NCBI RefSeq assembly: GCF_001180305.1
Contig: NZ_CVSX01000027.1
Location: forward strand, 62,001-126,000
Direction of reading: 5' to 3'
Length of the DNA: 64,000 bases
Source of the DNA: Prochlorococcus marinus
GTDB lineage: Bacteria > Cyanobacteriota > Cyanobacteriia > PCC-6307 > Cyanobiaceae
Under the pieces are notes generated by a model. The model made no database searches and was not told the origin of the DNA. It saw only the letters and a list, made by a program, of their open reading frames with translations. This document shows, piece by piece, positions 10,081-21,010 of this stretch. The position numbers and the translations under genes were made by a program. Each line of letters begins with the position of its first letter. Within the stretch, counting starts at the first letter, position 1.

Positions 10081-11610
10081 ATGCTTATAAAAAAAGCTCT
10101 TTCAGATAGATCATTAGGGGTACTAATGCATCCATCATGCATACCTGGGGGTAGAGTTTGTGGAACTTTTGGAAAAGGGGCTAAAGAGTGGATAAAAAAG
10201 CTTCATAAGCATGGTATTGAATACTGGCAATTTTTACCTCTTTCGCCTCCTGACTCGACAGGATCTCCCTATAGTTCACCATCAAGTTTTGCACTGAACC
10301 CATGGTTTCTTGATATGGATGATTTAATCGAGAAAGGTTATATCTTGAGTTCTAGTAAAGAAGAATTAGGATCCACAATTCATAATAAAAATCATTTTGA
10401 TTTTAATGTTGCTGATGAATTAACAAAAAAATTAGGTGACCTCCTTTTGCAAGGTTGGCATTCACAATCTGAAAACAGAAAAGGTAATTTCTCCAATTGG
10501 ATAAATCAGAATTCTTGGGTTGAAGATTATGCAACATTTATTGTTATAAGAGAGGAGTTTAATATGTTGCCTTGGTGGCAATGGCCTAAAAAATTTAAGT
10601 TAAAAAATAACGAGTTTTTAAAATCATGGATTAAAAAAAAAAGTGAAGAGATTCTTGTTAAAAAATTAATACAATGGCATTTAGATGAGCAATGGAGAGA
10701 TATAAAAAACTTTGCTAAATCAAATAACGTAAAGTTAATAGGAGATTTACCATTTTATGTTTCTAGAGATAGTGCTGACGTATGGAGTAATAAATCACTA
10801 TTTTCAATTCTTAATGATGGAGATTTAATCTTTCAAAGTGGTGTGCCACCGGATTATTTTTCATCAACAGGACAATTATGGGGTACCCCAACTTACTTTT
10901 GGTCAAAACATAAAAGGACTAACTTCGATTGGTGGAGAAAAAGATTTAAAAGGCAATTTGAACTTGTTGACTTGTTAAGATTAGATCATTTTAGAGGTCT
11001 TGCAGGATACTGGAAAGTTAGAGGTGATTCTAAAACAGCTATTTGTGGTAAATGGATAAATTCTCCAGGAAGAACACTTTTAAATAAACTTCAAATTGAT
11101 TTAGAGGTTGACCATCTACCAATTATCGCTGAAGATTTAGGAGTTATTACTCCAGATGTAGAAAAATTAAGGGAAAAATTTGAACTGCCTGGGATGAAAA
11201 TATTGCAATTCGCTTTTGATGGCAATGAAGATAATCCCTATTTACCTAAGAATATTCAAGGAGAAAATTGGGTTATTTATACAGGTACTCATGACAACTC
11301 TACTTCCATCTCATGGTGGGAATGTTTAGACAGCCACACAAAATCAAGAATAAGAGAAGAGTTTAATTTTTCAGAAAATCCCGCATGGAGTTTGATTGAA
11401 ATTGGCATGCGCTCAAATGCTAATCTTTTTATTGCACCTATACAAGATATATTGTCTTTAGACGATTCATGTAGATTAAATAAACCTGGGACTATAAGAA
11501 ACAACTGGAATTGGAAGTTAAATCAATCTTTAGAGGAAATAGAATCTAATATTAGATTTTATAGTGAGCTAGGACATGATTCTGGGAGAATTAGAAACAA
11601 GGAATTTTGA
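10081..11610 (+). CDS. malQ: 4-alpha-glucanotransferase (amylomaltase)
   Basis: A GH77 enzyme that disproportionates malto-oligosaccharides during glycogen breakdown. The 509-residue protein shows the family start (LGVLMHPSCIPGG; WQFLPLSPPDSTGSPYSSPS), the GDLPFYVSRDSADVW loop, nucleophile Asp in LLRLDHFRGL, acid/base Glu in IAEDLGVITPDV, and the third acid in GTHDNST. It ends 3 bp from the convergent stop of the next gene. Confidence 0.96.
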   Translation: MLIKKALSDRSLGVLMHPSCIPGGRVCGTFGKGAKEWIKKLHKHGIEYWQFLPLSPPDSTGSPYSSPSSFALNPWFLDMDDLIEKGYILSSSKEELGSTIHNKNHFDFNVADELTKKLGDLLLQGWHSQSENRKGNFSNWINQNSWVEDYATFIVIREEFNMLPWWQWPKKFKLKNNEFLKSWIKKKSEEILVKKLIQWHLDEQWRDIKNFAKSNNVKLIGDLPFYVSRDSADVWSNKSLFSILNDGDLIFQSGVPPDYFSSTGQLWGTPTYFWSKHKRTNFDWWRKRFKRQFELVDLLRLDHFRGLAGYWKVRGDSKTAICGKWINSPGRTLLNKLQIDLEVDHLPIIAEDLGVITPDVEKLREKFELPGMKILQFAFDGNEDNPYLPKNIQGENWVIYTGTHDNSTSISWWECLDSHTKSRIREEFNFSENPAWSLIEIGMRSNANLFIAPIQDILSLDDSCRLNKPGTIRNNWNWKLNQSLEEIESNIRFYSELGHDSGRIRNKEF

Positions 11611-11613
11611 ACA

Positions 11614-12105
11614 TTATTTCTTAATGATTTTATTTTCAATATTTTGAATCTCAATAACATTTACATTTAAAATAAAATATCTCTTTAAGATAAATATAGT
11701 AAAAATTAATATAAGAAAATAGAATAAAGTTCCTTGCCAAGTATTTATAAGGTCAAATTTGCTAAAAATAAATTCTTTTCTATCTGTCTTAAAAGTTTCT
11801 TCCTTTTTAAATGTTAATTTTATTAATGTATTTTTTTTTAATGATAAGCATTGCTCTAATTTAATTAATATTGATCTTATAAAGGGATATTTAGGTATAA
11901 ATTTTTCATTATTATTTTCAATGTAATTTATTGTTTGTGCAGGAATTTTTGAAATCTTTGCCAACTCTTGGATGGTTAGATTTTTTTCGACTCTTGCCTC
12001 TTTTATTAACTGAGCAATTTCCCTATATTGATCGACTCCCTCACTCAACCCTTTCTTATTTTCAACTTTTTTATTAAATAAAAATAGATTTTTAAAAAAA
12101 TTCAT
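11614..12105 (-). CDS. RodZ-like helix-turn-helix membrane protein
   Basis: The 163-residue protein has a Cro/RodZ-type HTH at about residues 25-95 (LIKEARVEKNLTIQELAKISKIPAQTI and onward), a basic linker, and one membrane segment at about 128-150 (WQGTLFYFLILIFTIFIL). This topology matches the HTH_25/RodZ-like family that links MreB to the membrane, but the periplasmic domain is only about 15 residues, so it is a minimal form. The rod-shape role is an inference. A 179-bp gap upstream contains a short inverted repeat (ACCTT..AAGGT) without a T-run. Confidence 0.65.
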   Translation of the reverse strand: MNFFKNLFLFNKKVENKKGLSEGVDQYREIAQLIKEARVEKNLTIQELAKISKIPAQTINYIENNNEKFIPKYPFIRSILIKLEQCLSLKKNTLIKLTFKKEETFKTDRKEFIFSKFDLINTWQGTLFYFLILIFTIFILKRYFILNVNVIEIQNIENKIIKK

Positions 12106-12284
12106 TTAATGTTCTCAAATCTTTTATTTTGTATTAATTTCCTATAACCTTTATTAAGGTCATAAAATAGGAAACTTGAAAATTAGTTTTTTGGAGACTC
12201 AATTTTAGAGATAGGTATTTTTTAATTTTAATCAATTAATAAATCAAAAATCATTATTTAATAACCTTAAATTAATATAATAAA

Positions 12285-13943
12285 CTAAACTGCAGAAATA
12301 ATATTTTGAACTGCACTTTTGGCAATATTCAAGGGGCTAAAGGTATCTCTAATTAAACCTATAAGTTTTTTTGCATCACTAAGTTCTAATTTGTCATCTT
12401 TAATAAGACTTAAAAGAAGATTTTTTCTAACATCCGAACCTTTTTTACTAATAAATAATTTCAATCCGGCATTAGCAACAGGTATGAGGTCTGAATTAAT
12501 ATTATCAGAATCTTTAAATAAAATATTTAATAAGCTTTCAACTTTTTCTATCTGAATTCGGCCTTCATTATCAAAAACTACTTCTAAAAGAATTCCTAAA
12601 ATCTCTTCAGAATTATCAGTAAGAAGTTTTTTAGCTATGTAGGGATATGCAATTTTTAATATTTTAAATTCAGGATCTAGTCTTAGAGCCAATCCTTCTT
12701 GGCTAACAACTGCTCTTATTATTAATGCAAATCTACTTGGTACTCTAAAAGGATAAGAATACATAAGTTTTGAAAATTTATCTGTTACATTCTTAAGGTT
12801 AAAATTACCAACTTCAGCACTTAGAGAACCGCCTAGAACTTCTTTTAATGGTTCAACAAGTTTTTGAAGGTCTTGGTCTTTAGTTAAAAAACCTAATTTC
12901 TGAAAATCTTTTGCAAGTAAATAGTATTCTTCGTTAATAATATGAACTATTGCCTTTATTAGAGTTAGTCTATCTGAATTTGTTATTGTATCCATCATTC
13001 CAAAATCTACATAAGCTAAATTCCCACAATCCGAACTCCCCCCCTTGAGCGCAAACATATTTCCAGGATGTGGGTCTGCATGAAAATATCCATATTCAAA
13101 TAATTGTTGAAGACCACTGATTACACAAGTTTTTATGAATGAAGCAGGTATAAGGTTATTTTCTTCTAATAACTCCCTGTCTCTCAACTTAACTCCCTCA
13201 ATCCAAGAGGTTGTAATAATCCTTTTAGCTGAAAACTGTTTTTCTAATTTAGGAATAAAAACATTGGGATTTTCTTTGAATAAATCGGCAAACTTCAAAG
13301 CATTTTGCCCCTCTTTTTCATAATCAATTTCATCGAAAAGAGCCCTGCCAAATTCGTCAATTATTTCTCCAATTCCAACGCCAATATTTAACGGCAGAAG
13401 TGGTGATAAAAAGGTTGCTAAAGACCTCAAAATAACAACATCTCTTCTTATTAAAAAGTACAAATTGGGTCTTTGTACTTTCACAGCAACAAAATTATTA
13501 TTTTTTATTTTGGCTTTATAGACTTGTCCTAGGCTTGCAGAAGCCACAGGACTATCTGGGAACTCAACAAATAGTTCATTAGCAGGAGCTCCAAGTTCCT
13601 CTTCAATTATTTTCAAAGCGATTTTGTGTTCAAAAGGTGGGAGATTATCCTGTAAGTTTGTTAGTTCAGTAAGCCAATCTTGTCGAACAAGGTCGGGTCT
13701 AGTTGAAAGAGCTTGGCCTAACTTTATATAGCAGGGACCTAAATCTGTTATTACGTCGAAAAGATATTTTGAGAGATTTTTCTGTACAATTTTACTTTTA
13801 CTGTTACCTTGAAAAAGTATTCTTAAAAAAAGAAAAATAAAAGTTAAAAGGATATATAAAACTCTTGGGACAAAAATCCATGGTCTTAAAATCAGCCAAA
13901 TCAAGTCTTCTTTTGCCGAATATTTTGAATAAGATCTCGTCAT
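12285..13943 (-). CDS. ABC1/UbiB-family atypical kinase
   Basis: This AarF/ABC1K protein of 552 residues has the Ala-rich loop in PVASASLGQVYKAKI, the KxGQ motif in IKLGQALSTRPDL, catalytic-loop HADPHPGN and DFG-like VDFGMMD. ABC1 kinases support quinone or prenyl-lipid metabolism; cyanobacteria have several and this one cannot be assigned to a specific partner. Hydrophobic segments are at both ends. It is divergent from the decarboxylase gene at 14008, 64 bp away. Confidence 0.9.
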   Translation of the reverse strand: MTRSYSKYSAKEDLIWLILRPWIFVPRVLYILLTFIFLFLRILFQGNSKSKIVQKNLSKYLFDVITDLGPCYIKLGQALSTRPDLVRQDWLTELTNLQDNLPPFEHKIALKIIEEELGAPANELFVEFPDSPVASASLGQVYKAKIKNNNFVAVKVQRPNLYFLIRRDVVILRSLATFLSPLLPLNIGVGIGEIIDEFGRALFDEIDYEKEGQNALKFADLFKENPNVFIPKLEKQFSAKRIITTSWIEGVKLRDRELLEENNLIPASFIKTCVISGLQQLFEYGYFHADPHPGNMFALKGGSSDCGNLAYVDFGMMDTITNSDRLTLIKAIVHIINEEYYLLAKDFQKLGFLTKDQDLQKLVEPLKEVLGGSLSAEVGNFNLKNVTDKFSKLMYSYPFRVPSRFALIIRAVVSQEGLALRLDPEFKILKIAYPYIAKKLLTDNSEEILGILLEVVFDNEGRIQIEKVESLLNILFKDSDNINSDLIPVANAGLKLFISKKGSDVRKNLLLSLIKDDKLELSDAKKLIGLIRDTFSPLNIAKSAVQNIISAV

Positions 13944-14007
13944 TAAAATTAAAAAATATCAAAGAAGAACTAAATTCCTTTTATTCTATATGGGTCAATA
14001 ATACTTT

Positions 14008-15399
14008 ATGAGTATTTCATCTTTTCTAACTAAAAAATATTTAAAGTCGCTCTTCTTTCCGTCTCATTACAGAGGGGAAGCGTTACCCAATAAATTAGTC
14101 AAATTATTAAGTAATCCTCCTGGGAGTTGGGACTTACCTGAACTACCAGAACTAGGATCACCATTATCCAAAAGCGGATTAATTGCCGAATCACGAAGAG
14201 AATTCACTGAAAAATTTATGGCGAAAGGGTGTTTTTTTGGAGTTAATGGAGCCTCGGGTTTATTACAATCAGCAGTAATTGCTTTAGCAAATCCTGGCGA
14301 AGCTATTCTAATGCCAAGGAATGTTCACATTAGTGTTATTAAGACTTGCGCGATGCAAAACATAATTCCAATATTCTTTGACCTAGAGTTTTCATCAGAA
14401 ACTGGTCATTATAAACCTGTAACAACAAACTGGTTGAAAAATGTATTTAGAAAAATAACTATTGACAAGAAAAAAATTGTAGGGGTGATTCTTGTAAGTC
14501 CCTCTTATCATGGTTATACAGGAAATCTAGATCCCTTAATAGATCTTTGTCATCAAAAAAATTTACCTGTATTGGTTGATGAAGCTCATGGATCTTATTT
14601 TCTTTTTTGTGAAAACCTAGATTTACCAAAGTCAGCTTTATTATCTAATGCTGATTTAGTTGTTCACTCATTACATAAGTCGCTCAACGGATTAACTCAA
14701 ACGGCGGCACTTTGGTACAAGGGCGATCTAGTAAATGAGAATAATTTAATCAAAAGTATTAATTTGCTTCAAACTACTAGTCCAAGTTCTTTATTACTTT
14801 CTTCTTGCGAAGAATCTATTAAAGACTGGCTTAATAAAAAAAGTTGCTCAAAATACCAAAAAAGAATTTTAGAAGCAAAAAGAATCTACAAAAAACTAAT
14901 AGAAAAAAATGTACCTCTCATTGAAACCCAAGATCCTTTAAAGATAATATTAAATACTTCTAAAGCTGGAATTGATGGTTTTACAGCTGACAGTTTTTTT
15001 TATAGCAATGGTCTTATTGCTGAATTGCCAGAAATGACTACCCTAACTTTTTGCTTGGGATTTGGAAAGCATAAAGATTTTGCAAATTTATTTGAAAAGT
15101 TATGGAACAAACTCCTCTTAAATAAAAGACAATTTAAAAATTTAAAAGTTTTCAAATCACCTTTTGAATTAGTTCAAGAGCCAGAAATTGAAATTGGAAT
15201 TGCTTGGAGAAGTAAGACTCGTAGTATTCCTTTTTCGCAATCATTAAATGAAATTTCTGGAGATATTATTTGTCCTTATCCTCCAGGGATACCTTTACTA
15301 GTTCCTGGAGAGAGGATAGACATCGATAGGTTTAATTGGATAAATAATCAAAGTTTATGCAACAAAGATCTGTTAAATTTTAATATAAGAGTCATATAA
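14008..15399 (+). CDS. PLP-dependent Orn/Lys/Arg decarboxylase-family protein
   Basis: A fold-type I decarboxylase of 463 residues. It shows the GASGLLQSAV cofactor-phosphate region, LVDEAHGSYF with the Asp that contacts PLP nitrogen, and the lysine loop HSLHKSLNGLTQTA. The family makes polyamines from basic amino acids; the exact substrate (Arg, Lys or Orn) cannot be read. A SpeA-independent polyamine role is plausible. It lies 16 bp before cdsA and is probably co-transcribed with it. Confidence 0.85.
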   Translation: MSISSFLTKKYLKSLFFPSHYRGEALPNKLVKLLSNPPGSWDLPELPELGSPLSKSGLIAESRREFTEKFMAKGCFFGVNGASGLLQSAVIALANPGEAILMPRNVHISVIKTCAMQNIIPIFFDLEFSSETGHYKPVTTNWLKNVFRKITIDKKKIVGVILVSPSYHGYTGNLDPLIDLCHQKNLPVLVDEAHGSYFLFCENLDLPKSALLSNADLVVHSLHKSLNGLTQTAALWYKGDLVNENNLIKSINLLQTTSPSSLLLSSCEESIKDWLNKKSCSKYQKRILEAKRIYKKLIEKNVPLIETQDPLKIILNTSKAGIDGFTADSFFYSNGLIAELPEMTTLTFCLGFGKHKDFANLFEKLWNKLLLNKRQFKNLKVFKSPFELVQEPEIEIGIAWRSKTRSIPFSQSLNEISGDIICPYPPGIPLLVPGERIDIDRFNWINNQSLCNKDLLNFNIRVI

Positions 15400-15415
15400 A
15401 TCTATAAATTTAGAT

Positions 15416-16273
15416 ATGCGATTTAGAAGCGGATTACTAATAGGAATTTTTGGATTAATTGTTGTTTTATTAGGAGGATGGTTTTTTACATTTGCAACTG
15501 CATTACTTACTTATTTAGCATTATTAGAATTTTTTAGAATGGCTGAATTCAAAGGAATAAAGCCAGCTACAAAAACTACATTATTTTCATGTTTCGTCAT
15601 TATTATTACTACTTACCTTGAGAGCATAGGTTTACTTGAAAGTGAGATATCAAATTCTATTTTACCTATTTGTGCAGTTGGAATTTGCACTTGGTTACTT
15701 TTACAGCCTAAATCTGGAACGATTTCCGATATAGCGGCCTCAATTTTTGGTTTATTCTATTTAGGATTTCTACCTAGTTACTGGATTAAATTAAGAGGAT
15801 TAGAATCAGTGATATTAAGTTCAAATAAAGAGTTTTTTTCATTAGAAAATTTATCAAGTACTTCGGGTCTAAATTTGACCTTGACTTCTTGTTTTTTAAT
15901 TGTTGCAAGTGATATAGGTTCTTATTTCATTGGGAAGTCATTTGGCAAACGATCTCTTTCTCCAATATCTCCTAGTAAAACTGTAGAAGGTTTAATTGGG
16001 GGAATATCCTGCTCAATTTTACTAGCTATATTTTTCGCATTTTTACTTAATTGGGAAAATCCATTTTTAGTTGGGATATTTTATGGAATCTTGATTTCTC
16101 TTATGGCATTAGTTGGAGATTTAATTGAATCAATGATGAAAAGAGATGCGAAAATAAAAGATTCCGGAACTTTTTTACCTGGTCATGGAGGTATTCTTGA
16201 CCGAATTGATAGCTATATTTTTACTCCATCTGTTTTATATTACATCTTTATAATTATCAAATATTTTAATTAA
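15416..16273 (+). CDS. cdsA: Phosphatidate cytidylyltransferase
   Basis: It makes CDP-diacylglycerol from phosphatidate and CTP for phosphatidylglycerol synthesis. The 285-residue membrane protein has about eight hydrophobic segments. Its C-terminal CDS signature covers SPISPSKTVEGLIGG, LVGDLIESMMKRDAKIKDSG and PGHGGILDRIDS. It follows the decarboxylase gene by 16 bp and is convergent with the alpha/beta hydrolase, whose stop is 11 bp away. Confidence 0.94.
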   Translation: MRFRSGLLIGIFGLIVVLLGGWFFTFATALLTYLALLEFFRMAEFKGIKPATKTTLFSCFVIIITTYLESIGLLESEISNSILPICAVGICTWLLLQPKSGTISDIAASIFGLFYLGFLPSYWIKLRGLESVILSSNKEFFSLENLSSTSGLNLTLTSCFLIVASDIGSYFIGKSFGKRSLSPISPSKTVEGLIGGISCSILLAIFFAFLLNWENPFLVGIFYGILISLMALVGDLIESMMKRDAKIKDSGTFLPGHGGILDRIDSYIFTPSVLYYIFIIIKYFN

Positions 16274-16284
16274 TCTAAACTTTT

Positions 16285-17184
16285 TTAACTACAAAAATAA
16301 TCAAGAATTATTTTACTAGACAATGACGGTAGATCTACATGAGGAAGATGACCACAATTTTGCAAACCTACAAAATTTAATCTTTCAATTTTTTTTATAT
16401 TTGAAATCTCATTTTTTCCAAGAATGCGATCATTCTCTCCACATATTGTTTTTATTGGAAAATTTTGTATGTATTTATATGTTCCTGCAAAACCTCCACT
16501 TTTTGCAAATGATGCAAGTGAATTCCTCCATCCTTTACAACCAAGATGAATCGATGCAATTTGCTCTTCCATTTCACCAACACATTTATCAGGATAAGCA
16601 AATGCTTGCCTACAAAGACTTCTTCTGACTTTAGGTATACCTAAAAATGAGGCTCCTAGTTGATTAAACGGGAAAGGGATATTCTTAGGTTCTCCAAAAA
16701 GTCCTGCAGGAGATAAGAGTATAATTTTTTCTATAGAATTTGGCATCTCTGAAGCAAGTTTTAAAGCTGTTGATCCTCCCATAGAGGCACCAATAATTTT
16801 CAGATTATTTGTTATTTTTAAGAGCTCAAGGAGATCAATTAAATTTAAAATTATTTTTGAGGGATTGTATTCTTTTGATGCGCTTCTTGGACTAAAACCA
16901 AAACCTAACAAGTCCGGTATGATAACTTGGAAATTCCTTTTAAGTGACTGATATATTCTTCTAAACTCTAAAAAACTACTATCAAAGCCATGTAAAAGAA
17001 GTATTGGTCGACCTTTACCACCTATAACTACTGGGAATTTCATAGAATTCCATTTTTGATTAAGTTTTATCCACTTAACGTCATTCGCTAAATAAAGCCC
17101 TAAAGGATCTATAAGTGACATTCTGGCATTATCGAAAAATTCAACATTTAAATCACAAGAATGCTTGGGATAGGTTTTAGTCAA
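16285..17184 (-). CDS. Alpha/beta-fold hydrolase
   Basis: The 299-residue protein has the oxyanion-hole segment LLLHGFDSSFLEFR, the nucleophile elbow IGASMGGSTA with Ser as nucleophile, the acid-containing ICGENDRILG and the late His in NCGHLPHVDLP. The triad is complete. The substrate is unknown; cyanobacterial relatives include esterase- and haloperoxidase-like proteins. It lies 8 bp after the dehydrogenase gene and is probably in the same transcript. Confidence 0.83.
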   Translation of the reverse strand: MTKTYPKHSCDLNVEFFDNARMSLIDPLGLYLANDVKWIKLNQKWNSMKFPVVIGGKGRPILLLHGFDSSFLEFRRIYQSLKRNFQVIIPDLLGFGFSPRSASKEYNPSKIILNLIDLLELLKITNNLKIIGASMGGSTALKLASEMPNSIEKIILLSPAGLFGEPKNIPFPFNQLGASFLGIPKVRRSLCRQAFAYPDKCVGEMEEQIASIHLGCKGWRNSLASFAKSGGFAGTYKYIQNFPIKTICGENDRILGKNEISNIKKIERLNFVGLQNCGHLPHVDLPSLSSKIILDYFCS

Positions 17185-17192
17185 GGAAGTGA

Positions 17193-18284
17193 TTATATTT
17201 TGATTATTTGCTGTTCAAAATTTGAAATAACCTCAATTATATCCTGTTTATTAATTTCAAAAGGCAAGAAGTGAATCTCAGATTTGTCTCTACAAGTAAA
17301 ATCAGCAATTTTATCTAGATTTTGATTTTCAAAGACATTAATCCCTAATTGAGCAATGGTAGTTGGCAAATTTAACTTCTTCATTAGTTCTAACAATTGT
17401 TTAATAGATTGATCAGCTAATTTATTATTATTTTTCATTTCTTCAAGTCTTAATTGTAATAATATTCCAACTCCAACAATCTCACCATGAAAGAATTTAT
17501 TCGGAGTAATTATCTGAGTAATTGCATTATGAAGAGCATGAGCCGCAGCTGTCCGGCACTTTTCTCCCCCAATACCACCTACTAATCCCGCTGTAAGTCC
17601 ACAAGCTTCAATGGTATTTCGCCATGAAGAATTATTTTCGAATTCAGCCTTAAAGGCTTTTTCACCATCTATTAGAAGCTGATCTCTTAAAACTCTTGAT
17701 ATCTGAATTGCTTGTTGAACAAGACCATCATCTATTGTTGAACTTGTCAGTGAGGATTCATACCATTTTGCCAAAGCATCTGCTATTCCACTCGCGAGTG
17801 TTCTTGATGGAGCTGTTTGAATGAATTTATGATCAAATACCAAGACTTTTGGACAAGATCTTAGTGCGAAATCATTTATGAATTGGCCATTTTTTGTATA
17901 AATATTTGATAAAGCAGTCCAGCCTGCGCATGTAGAAGCACTTAGAGGAACTGTAATGCAGGGTATGTCAAACAATTCCGCTAAATATTTACCAGCATCC
18001 AGAACTTTGCCACCTCCAGCGGCTATAACAGAATCATTATTGTTTTTTAAGATGATTTTTTTAATTCTTGTTATGTCTTCATAGCAACAATCAAACTGTA
18101 AATTAGCCGTACTTACATTGAGATTTTGGTTTTTCAAATCTCTAACTAGACAATTTCTCAGATTATTAGTTTGAAGGCTTCTTCCTAAAATTAATGGACT
18201 TTTTGTTAGTTGAGTAACTTGAGGCAAAGCTTTTTCCCAAGCGTCATTTCCCCTAAAAATGATTTCTGGAGAAATAAACTGCAT
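17193..18284 (-). CDS. Iron-containing alcohol (glycerol) dehydrogenase-family protein
   Basis: This 363-residue protein resembles the glycerol dehydrogenase branch (GldA-like). It has the NAD-binding AAGGGKVLDAGKYLAE, the STCAGWTALSNIY loop, and metal-ligand histidines in AAAHALHNAIT and FHGEIVGVG. The oxidised substrate is not evident. Some relatives are glycerol-1-phosphate or 3-dehydroquinate synthase-like, so function stays open. It lies 16 bp after clpC on the same strand. Confidence 0.78.
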   Translation of the reverse strand: MQFISPEIIFRGNDAWEKALPQVTQLTKSPLILGRSLQTNNLRNCLVRDLKNQNLNVSTANLQFDCCYEDITRIKKIILKNNNDSVIAAGGGKVLDAGKYLAELFDIPCITVPLSASTCAGWTALSNIYTKNGQFINDFALRSCPKVLVFDHKFIQTAPSRTLASGIADALAKWYESSLTSSTIDDGLVQQAIQISRVLRDQLLIDGEKAFKAEFENNSSWRNTIEACGLTAGLVGGIGGEKCRTAAAHALHNAITQIITPNKFFHGEIVGVGILLQLRLEEMKNNNKLADQSIKQLLELMKKLNLPTTIAQLGINVFENQNLDKIADFTCRDKSEIHFLPFEINKQDIIEVISNFEQQIIKI

Positions 18285-18300
18285 ATTTACACTATATTAT

Positions 18301-20832
18301 TTAAACGTTAGCACTAGCCAACTCTTGAGAAGATTCTTCAGAAGATATGTTGATTGTTACTTTTTTATTATCATCTATATCGACTAGAGCACTATCTCCG
18401 TCTTTAATTCTGCCAGAAAGAACTTCTTCAGCCAAACTATCTTCTAATAATCTCATAACAGCCCTTCTTAATGGTCTAGCTCCGTATGAAGGATTATAAC
18501 CCTCCTCTACTAGCCTTTCTTTGAAAGCATCAGTCACATTTAATTTAATACCCTTATCTTGTAGACGTGAAAAAACCTCTTGCAACATTATTTCTGCAAT
18601 TTCTTTCACTTCATTTTTAGTTAATTGCCTGAATACAATTATTTCATCAAGTCTATTCAAAAATTCAGGCCTAAAGTACTGCTTTAATTCCTCATTAACT
18701 AAAGATTTTATTCTATTGTATTGGCTATCTTCAACAGAATCGCCTGAGAACTCAAATCCTAACCCCCCACCACCTTTTTCGATCACTTTTGAACCAATAT
18801 TAGAAGTCATTATTAACAAAGTATTTTTAAAATCGACAGTTCTACCTTTGGAATCAGTTAATCTACCATCCTCAAGAAGTTGCAATAATAAATTAAATAC
18901 ATCAGGATGAGCTTTCTCAACTTCATCAAATAAAACAACAGTGTAAGGACGTCTTCTAACAGCCTCAGTAAGTTGACCACCTTCATTAAAACCGACATAA
19001 CCTGGAGGCGAACCAATAAGTTTGCTAACTGTATGTCTTTCCATAAATTCTGACATATCTAATCTAATCATTGCTTCTTCACTTCCAAAGAAATATGAGG
19101 CTAGTGATTTAGTAAGTTCAGTTTTACCCACACCAGTTGGGCCAGAAAATATAAAGCTTGCAATGGGTCTATTTGGATTTTTCAAACCTACTCTTGCTCT
19201 TCTAATAGCTCTAGAGACAGCCTTTACAGCTTCGTCCTGTCCAATTAGCCTTTGATGAAGTGTTTCCTCCATGTTAAGGAGTTTGACTGATTCTGTTTCT
19301 GTTAATTTCTGTACAGGCACACCAGTCCAAGATGCAACGATATGAGCAACATCCTCTTCACTTACCAAAGGACTTTGTAGGATATTTGAATCATTTTTAC
19401 CTGAATTATTATTTTCATTAGAGACTTTATCCTCAGTTGTTGATTCTTTTTTATTATCAAGAACTTCTTTGATTTTTGCAGTCAATTCCATCTCTTTTTC
19501 TCTTAATTGGCCAGCTTGATCAAAATTTTGGTCTCTTACAGATTCTTCCTTTTGTTTTTGGATTTGTCTTAATTCTTTATCTATTTGTTTAGCCTCAGGT
19601 GGCAGTTTAGAGTTTATTAGACGAACTCTACTACCTGCCTCATCTATAAGATCTATAGCCTTATCTGGTAAAAACCTATCAGATATGTAACGATCTCCAA
19701 GATGTGCAGCGGCTTCTAAAGCATCATCAGTGATTTTTAGACGATGATGTTGTTCATAACGTTCTCTAAGACCTTTTAAGATTTCGATTGTATCTTCAAT
19801 TGATGGTTCCCCTACCATTACAGGTTGAAATCTTCTTTCTAAAGCAGCATCTCTTTCAATATGTTTTCTATATTCATCGAGAGTTGTTGCTCCAATACAT
19901 TGAAGTTCTCCTCTTGCTAATGCTGGTTTCAAAATATTTGCTGCGTCTATAGCACCCTCAGCAGCACCTGCACCAATTAAAGTATGTACCTCATCTATTA
20001 CAAGTATTACATTACCCGCAGATTTAATTTCTTCCATTATTTTTTTTAATCTTTCTTCAAATTCACCTCTATATTTTGTACCTGCAACCAAAAGACCTAT
20101 ATCTAGAGTTAAAACTCTTTTATCTTCAAGAATGTCAGGAATATCTCCCATCTGTATTCTTTGGGCTAGACCTTCTGCAATAGCTGTTTTACCTACACCA
20201 GGTTCTCCTATAAGAACGGGATTATTTTTAGTTCTTCTACCCAAAATTTGGACTACACGATCTATCTCTGCGTAACGACCAACAACAGGATCTAGTTTTG
20301 ATTCACTTGCTAATTTTGTAAGATTAGTTCCAAATTCATCAAGAGTAGCAGTTTTTAAGTTACCTTTATTTGAATTAGGTCCAGTACCAACTTCAGCAGT
20401 TTCACCAAGCATTCTTATAACTTGAGTTCTAACTTTTGTAAGGTCAATACTAAGATTTTCAAGCACTCTAGCTGCTACTCCCTCTCCTTCTCTTATTAAA
20501 CCAAGTAGTAAATGTTCCGTTCCAATATAATTATGACCTAATTGACGAGCTTCTTCGAGTGACAACTCTAAAACTCTTTTAGCTCTTGGTGTAAAAGGTA
20601 TTTCAACCGCAACAAACCCTGAACCTCTACCTATAATTTTTTCAACTTCAATTCTTGAATCTTTTAAATTTACACCAAGAGATTTGAGAACCTTAGCTGC
20701 AACACCTGTACCTTCTCCGATTAAACCTAATAAAATTTGTTCTGTTCCAACAAAATTATGGCCAAGTCTTCTAGCCTCCTCTTGAGCAAGCATAATGACT
20801 TTTATTGCCTTTTCTGTAAATCTTTCAAACAT
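18301..20832 (-). CDS. clpC: ATP-dependent Clp protease ATP-binding subunit ClpC
   Basis: A Hsp100 unfoldase of 843 residues that feeds ClpP/ClpR. It has two Clp N repeats in the first 145 residues, AAA1 with Walker A GEPGVGKT and Walker [12 protein letters not shown], a UVR-like coiled-coil M domain, AAA2 with GPTGVGKTE and [12 protein letters not shown], and a C-terminal D2-small domain. ClpC is essential in cyanobacteria and also acts at the inner envelope in plastids. It probably leads a transcript with the two downstream genes. Confidence 0.97.
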   Translation of the reverse strand: MFERFTEKAIKVIMLAQEEARRLGHNFVGTEQILLGLIGEGTGVAAKVLKSLGVNLKDSRIEVEKIIGRGSGFVAVEIPFTPRAKRVLELSLEEARQLGHNYIGTEHLLLGLIREGEGVAARVLENLSIDLTKVRTQVIRMLGETAEVGTGPNSNKGNLKTATLDEFGTNLTKLASESKLDPVVGRYAEIDRVVQILGRRTKNNPVLIGEPGVGKTAIAEGLAQRIQMGDIPDILEDKRVLTLDIGLLVAGTKYRGEFEERLKKIMEEIKSAGNVILVIDEVHTLIGAGAAEGAIDAANILKPALARGELQCIGATTLDEYRKHIERDAALERRFQPVMVGEPSIEDTIEILKGLRERYEQHHRLKITDDALEAAAHLGDRYISDRFLPDKAIDLIDEAGSRVRLINSKLPPEAKQIDKELRQIQKQKEESVRDQNFDQAGQLREKEMELTAKIKEVLDNKKESTTEDKVSNENNNSGKNDSNILQSPLVSEEDVAHIVASWTGVPVQKLTETESVKLLNMEETLHQRLIGQDEAVKAVSRAIRRARVGLKNPNRPIASFIFSGPTGVGKTELTKSLASYFFGSEEAMIRLDMSEFMERHTVSKLIGSPPGYVGFNEGGQLTEAVRRRPYTVVLFDEVEKAHPDVFNLLLQLLEDGRLTDSKGRTVDFKNTLLIMTSNIGSKVIEKGGGGLGFEFSGDSVEDSQYNRIKSLVNEELKQYFRPEFLNRLDEIIVFRQLTKNEVKEIAEIMLQEVFSRLQDKGIKLNVTDAFKERLVEEGYNPSYGARPLRRAVMRLLEDSLAEEVLSGRIKDGDSALVDIDDNKKVTINISSEESSQELASANV

Positions 20833-21010
20833 TAGAAGATCAAAACCTTACTAATAACCTACCAGTAATATGTCAATTTTGTGTTCAGAATGAGCTTTTG
20901 TGAATACCCAAAAGTAAATTTTATTCAATGAAAAATAACTTTTTTAATGATATAGCAATAAATTATAGTAATTTCAGGCATTCTGGTTATCCGAACAATT
21001 AATATTTAAA

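Noticed and set aside
16323-16628. 101-residue plus-strand frame opposite the alpha/beta hydrolase
   Set aside because: The hydrolase frame has a full catalytic triad; the opposing frame is rich in His and Phe, typical of antisense translation.
18521-18910. 129-residue plus-strand frame opposite clpC
   Set aside because: It lies wholly within a strongly conserved ClpC AAA2 domain, and its product has no recognisable composition or motif.
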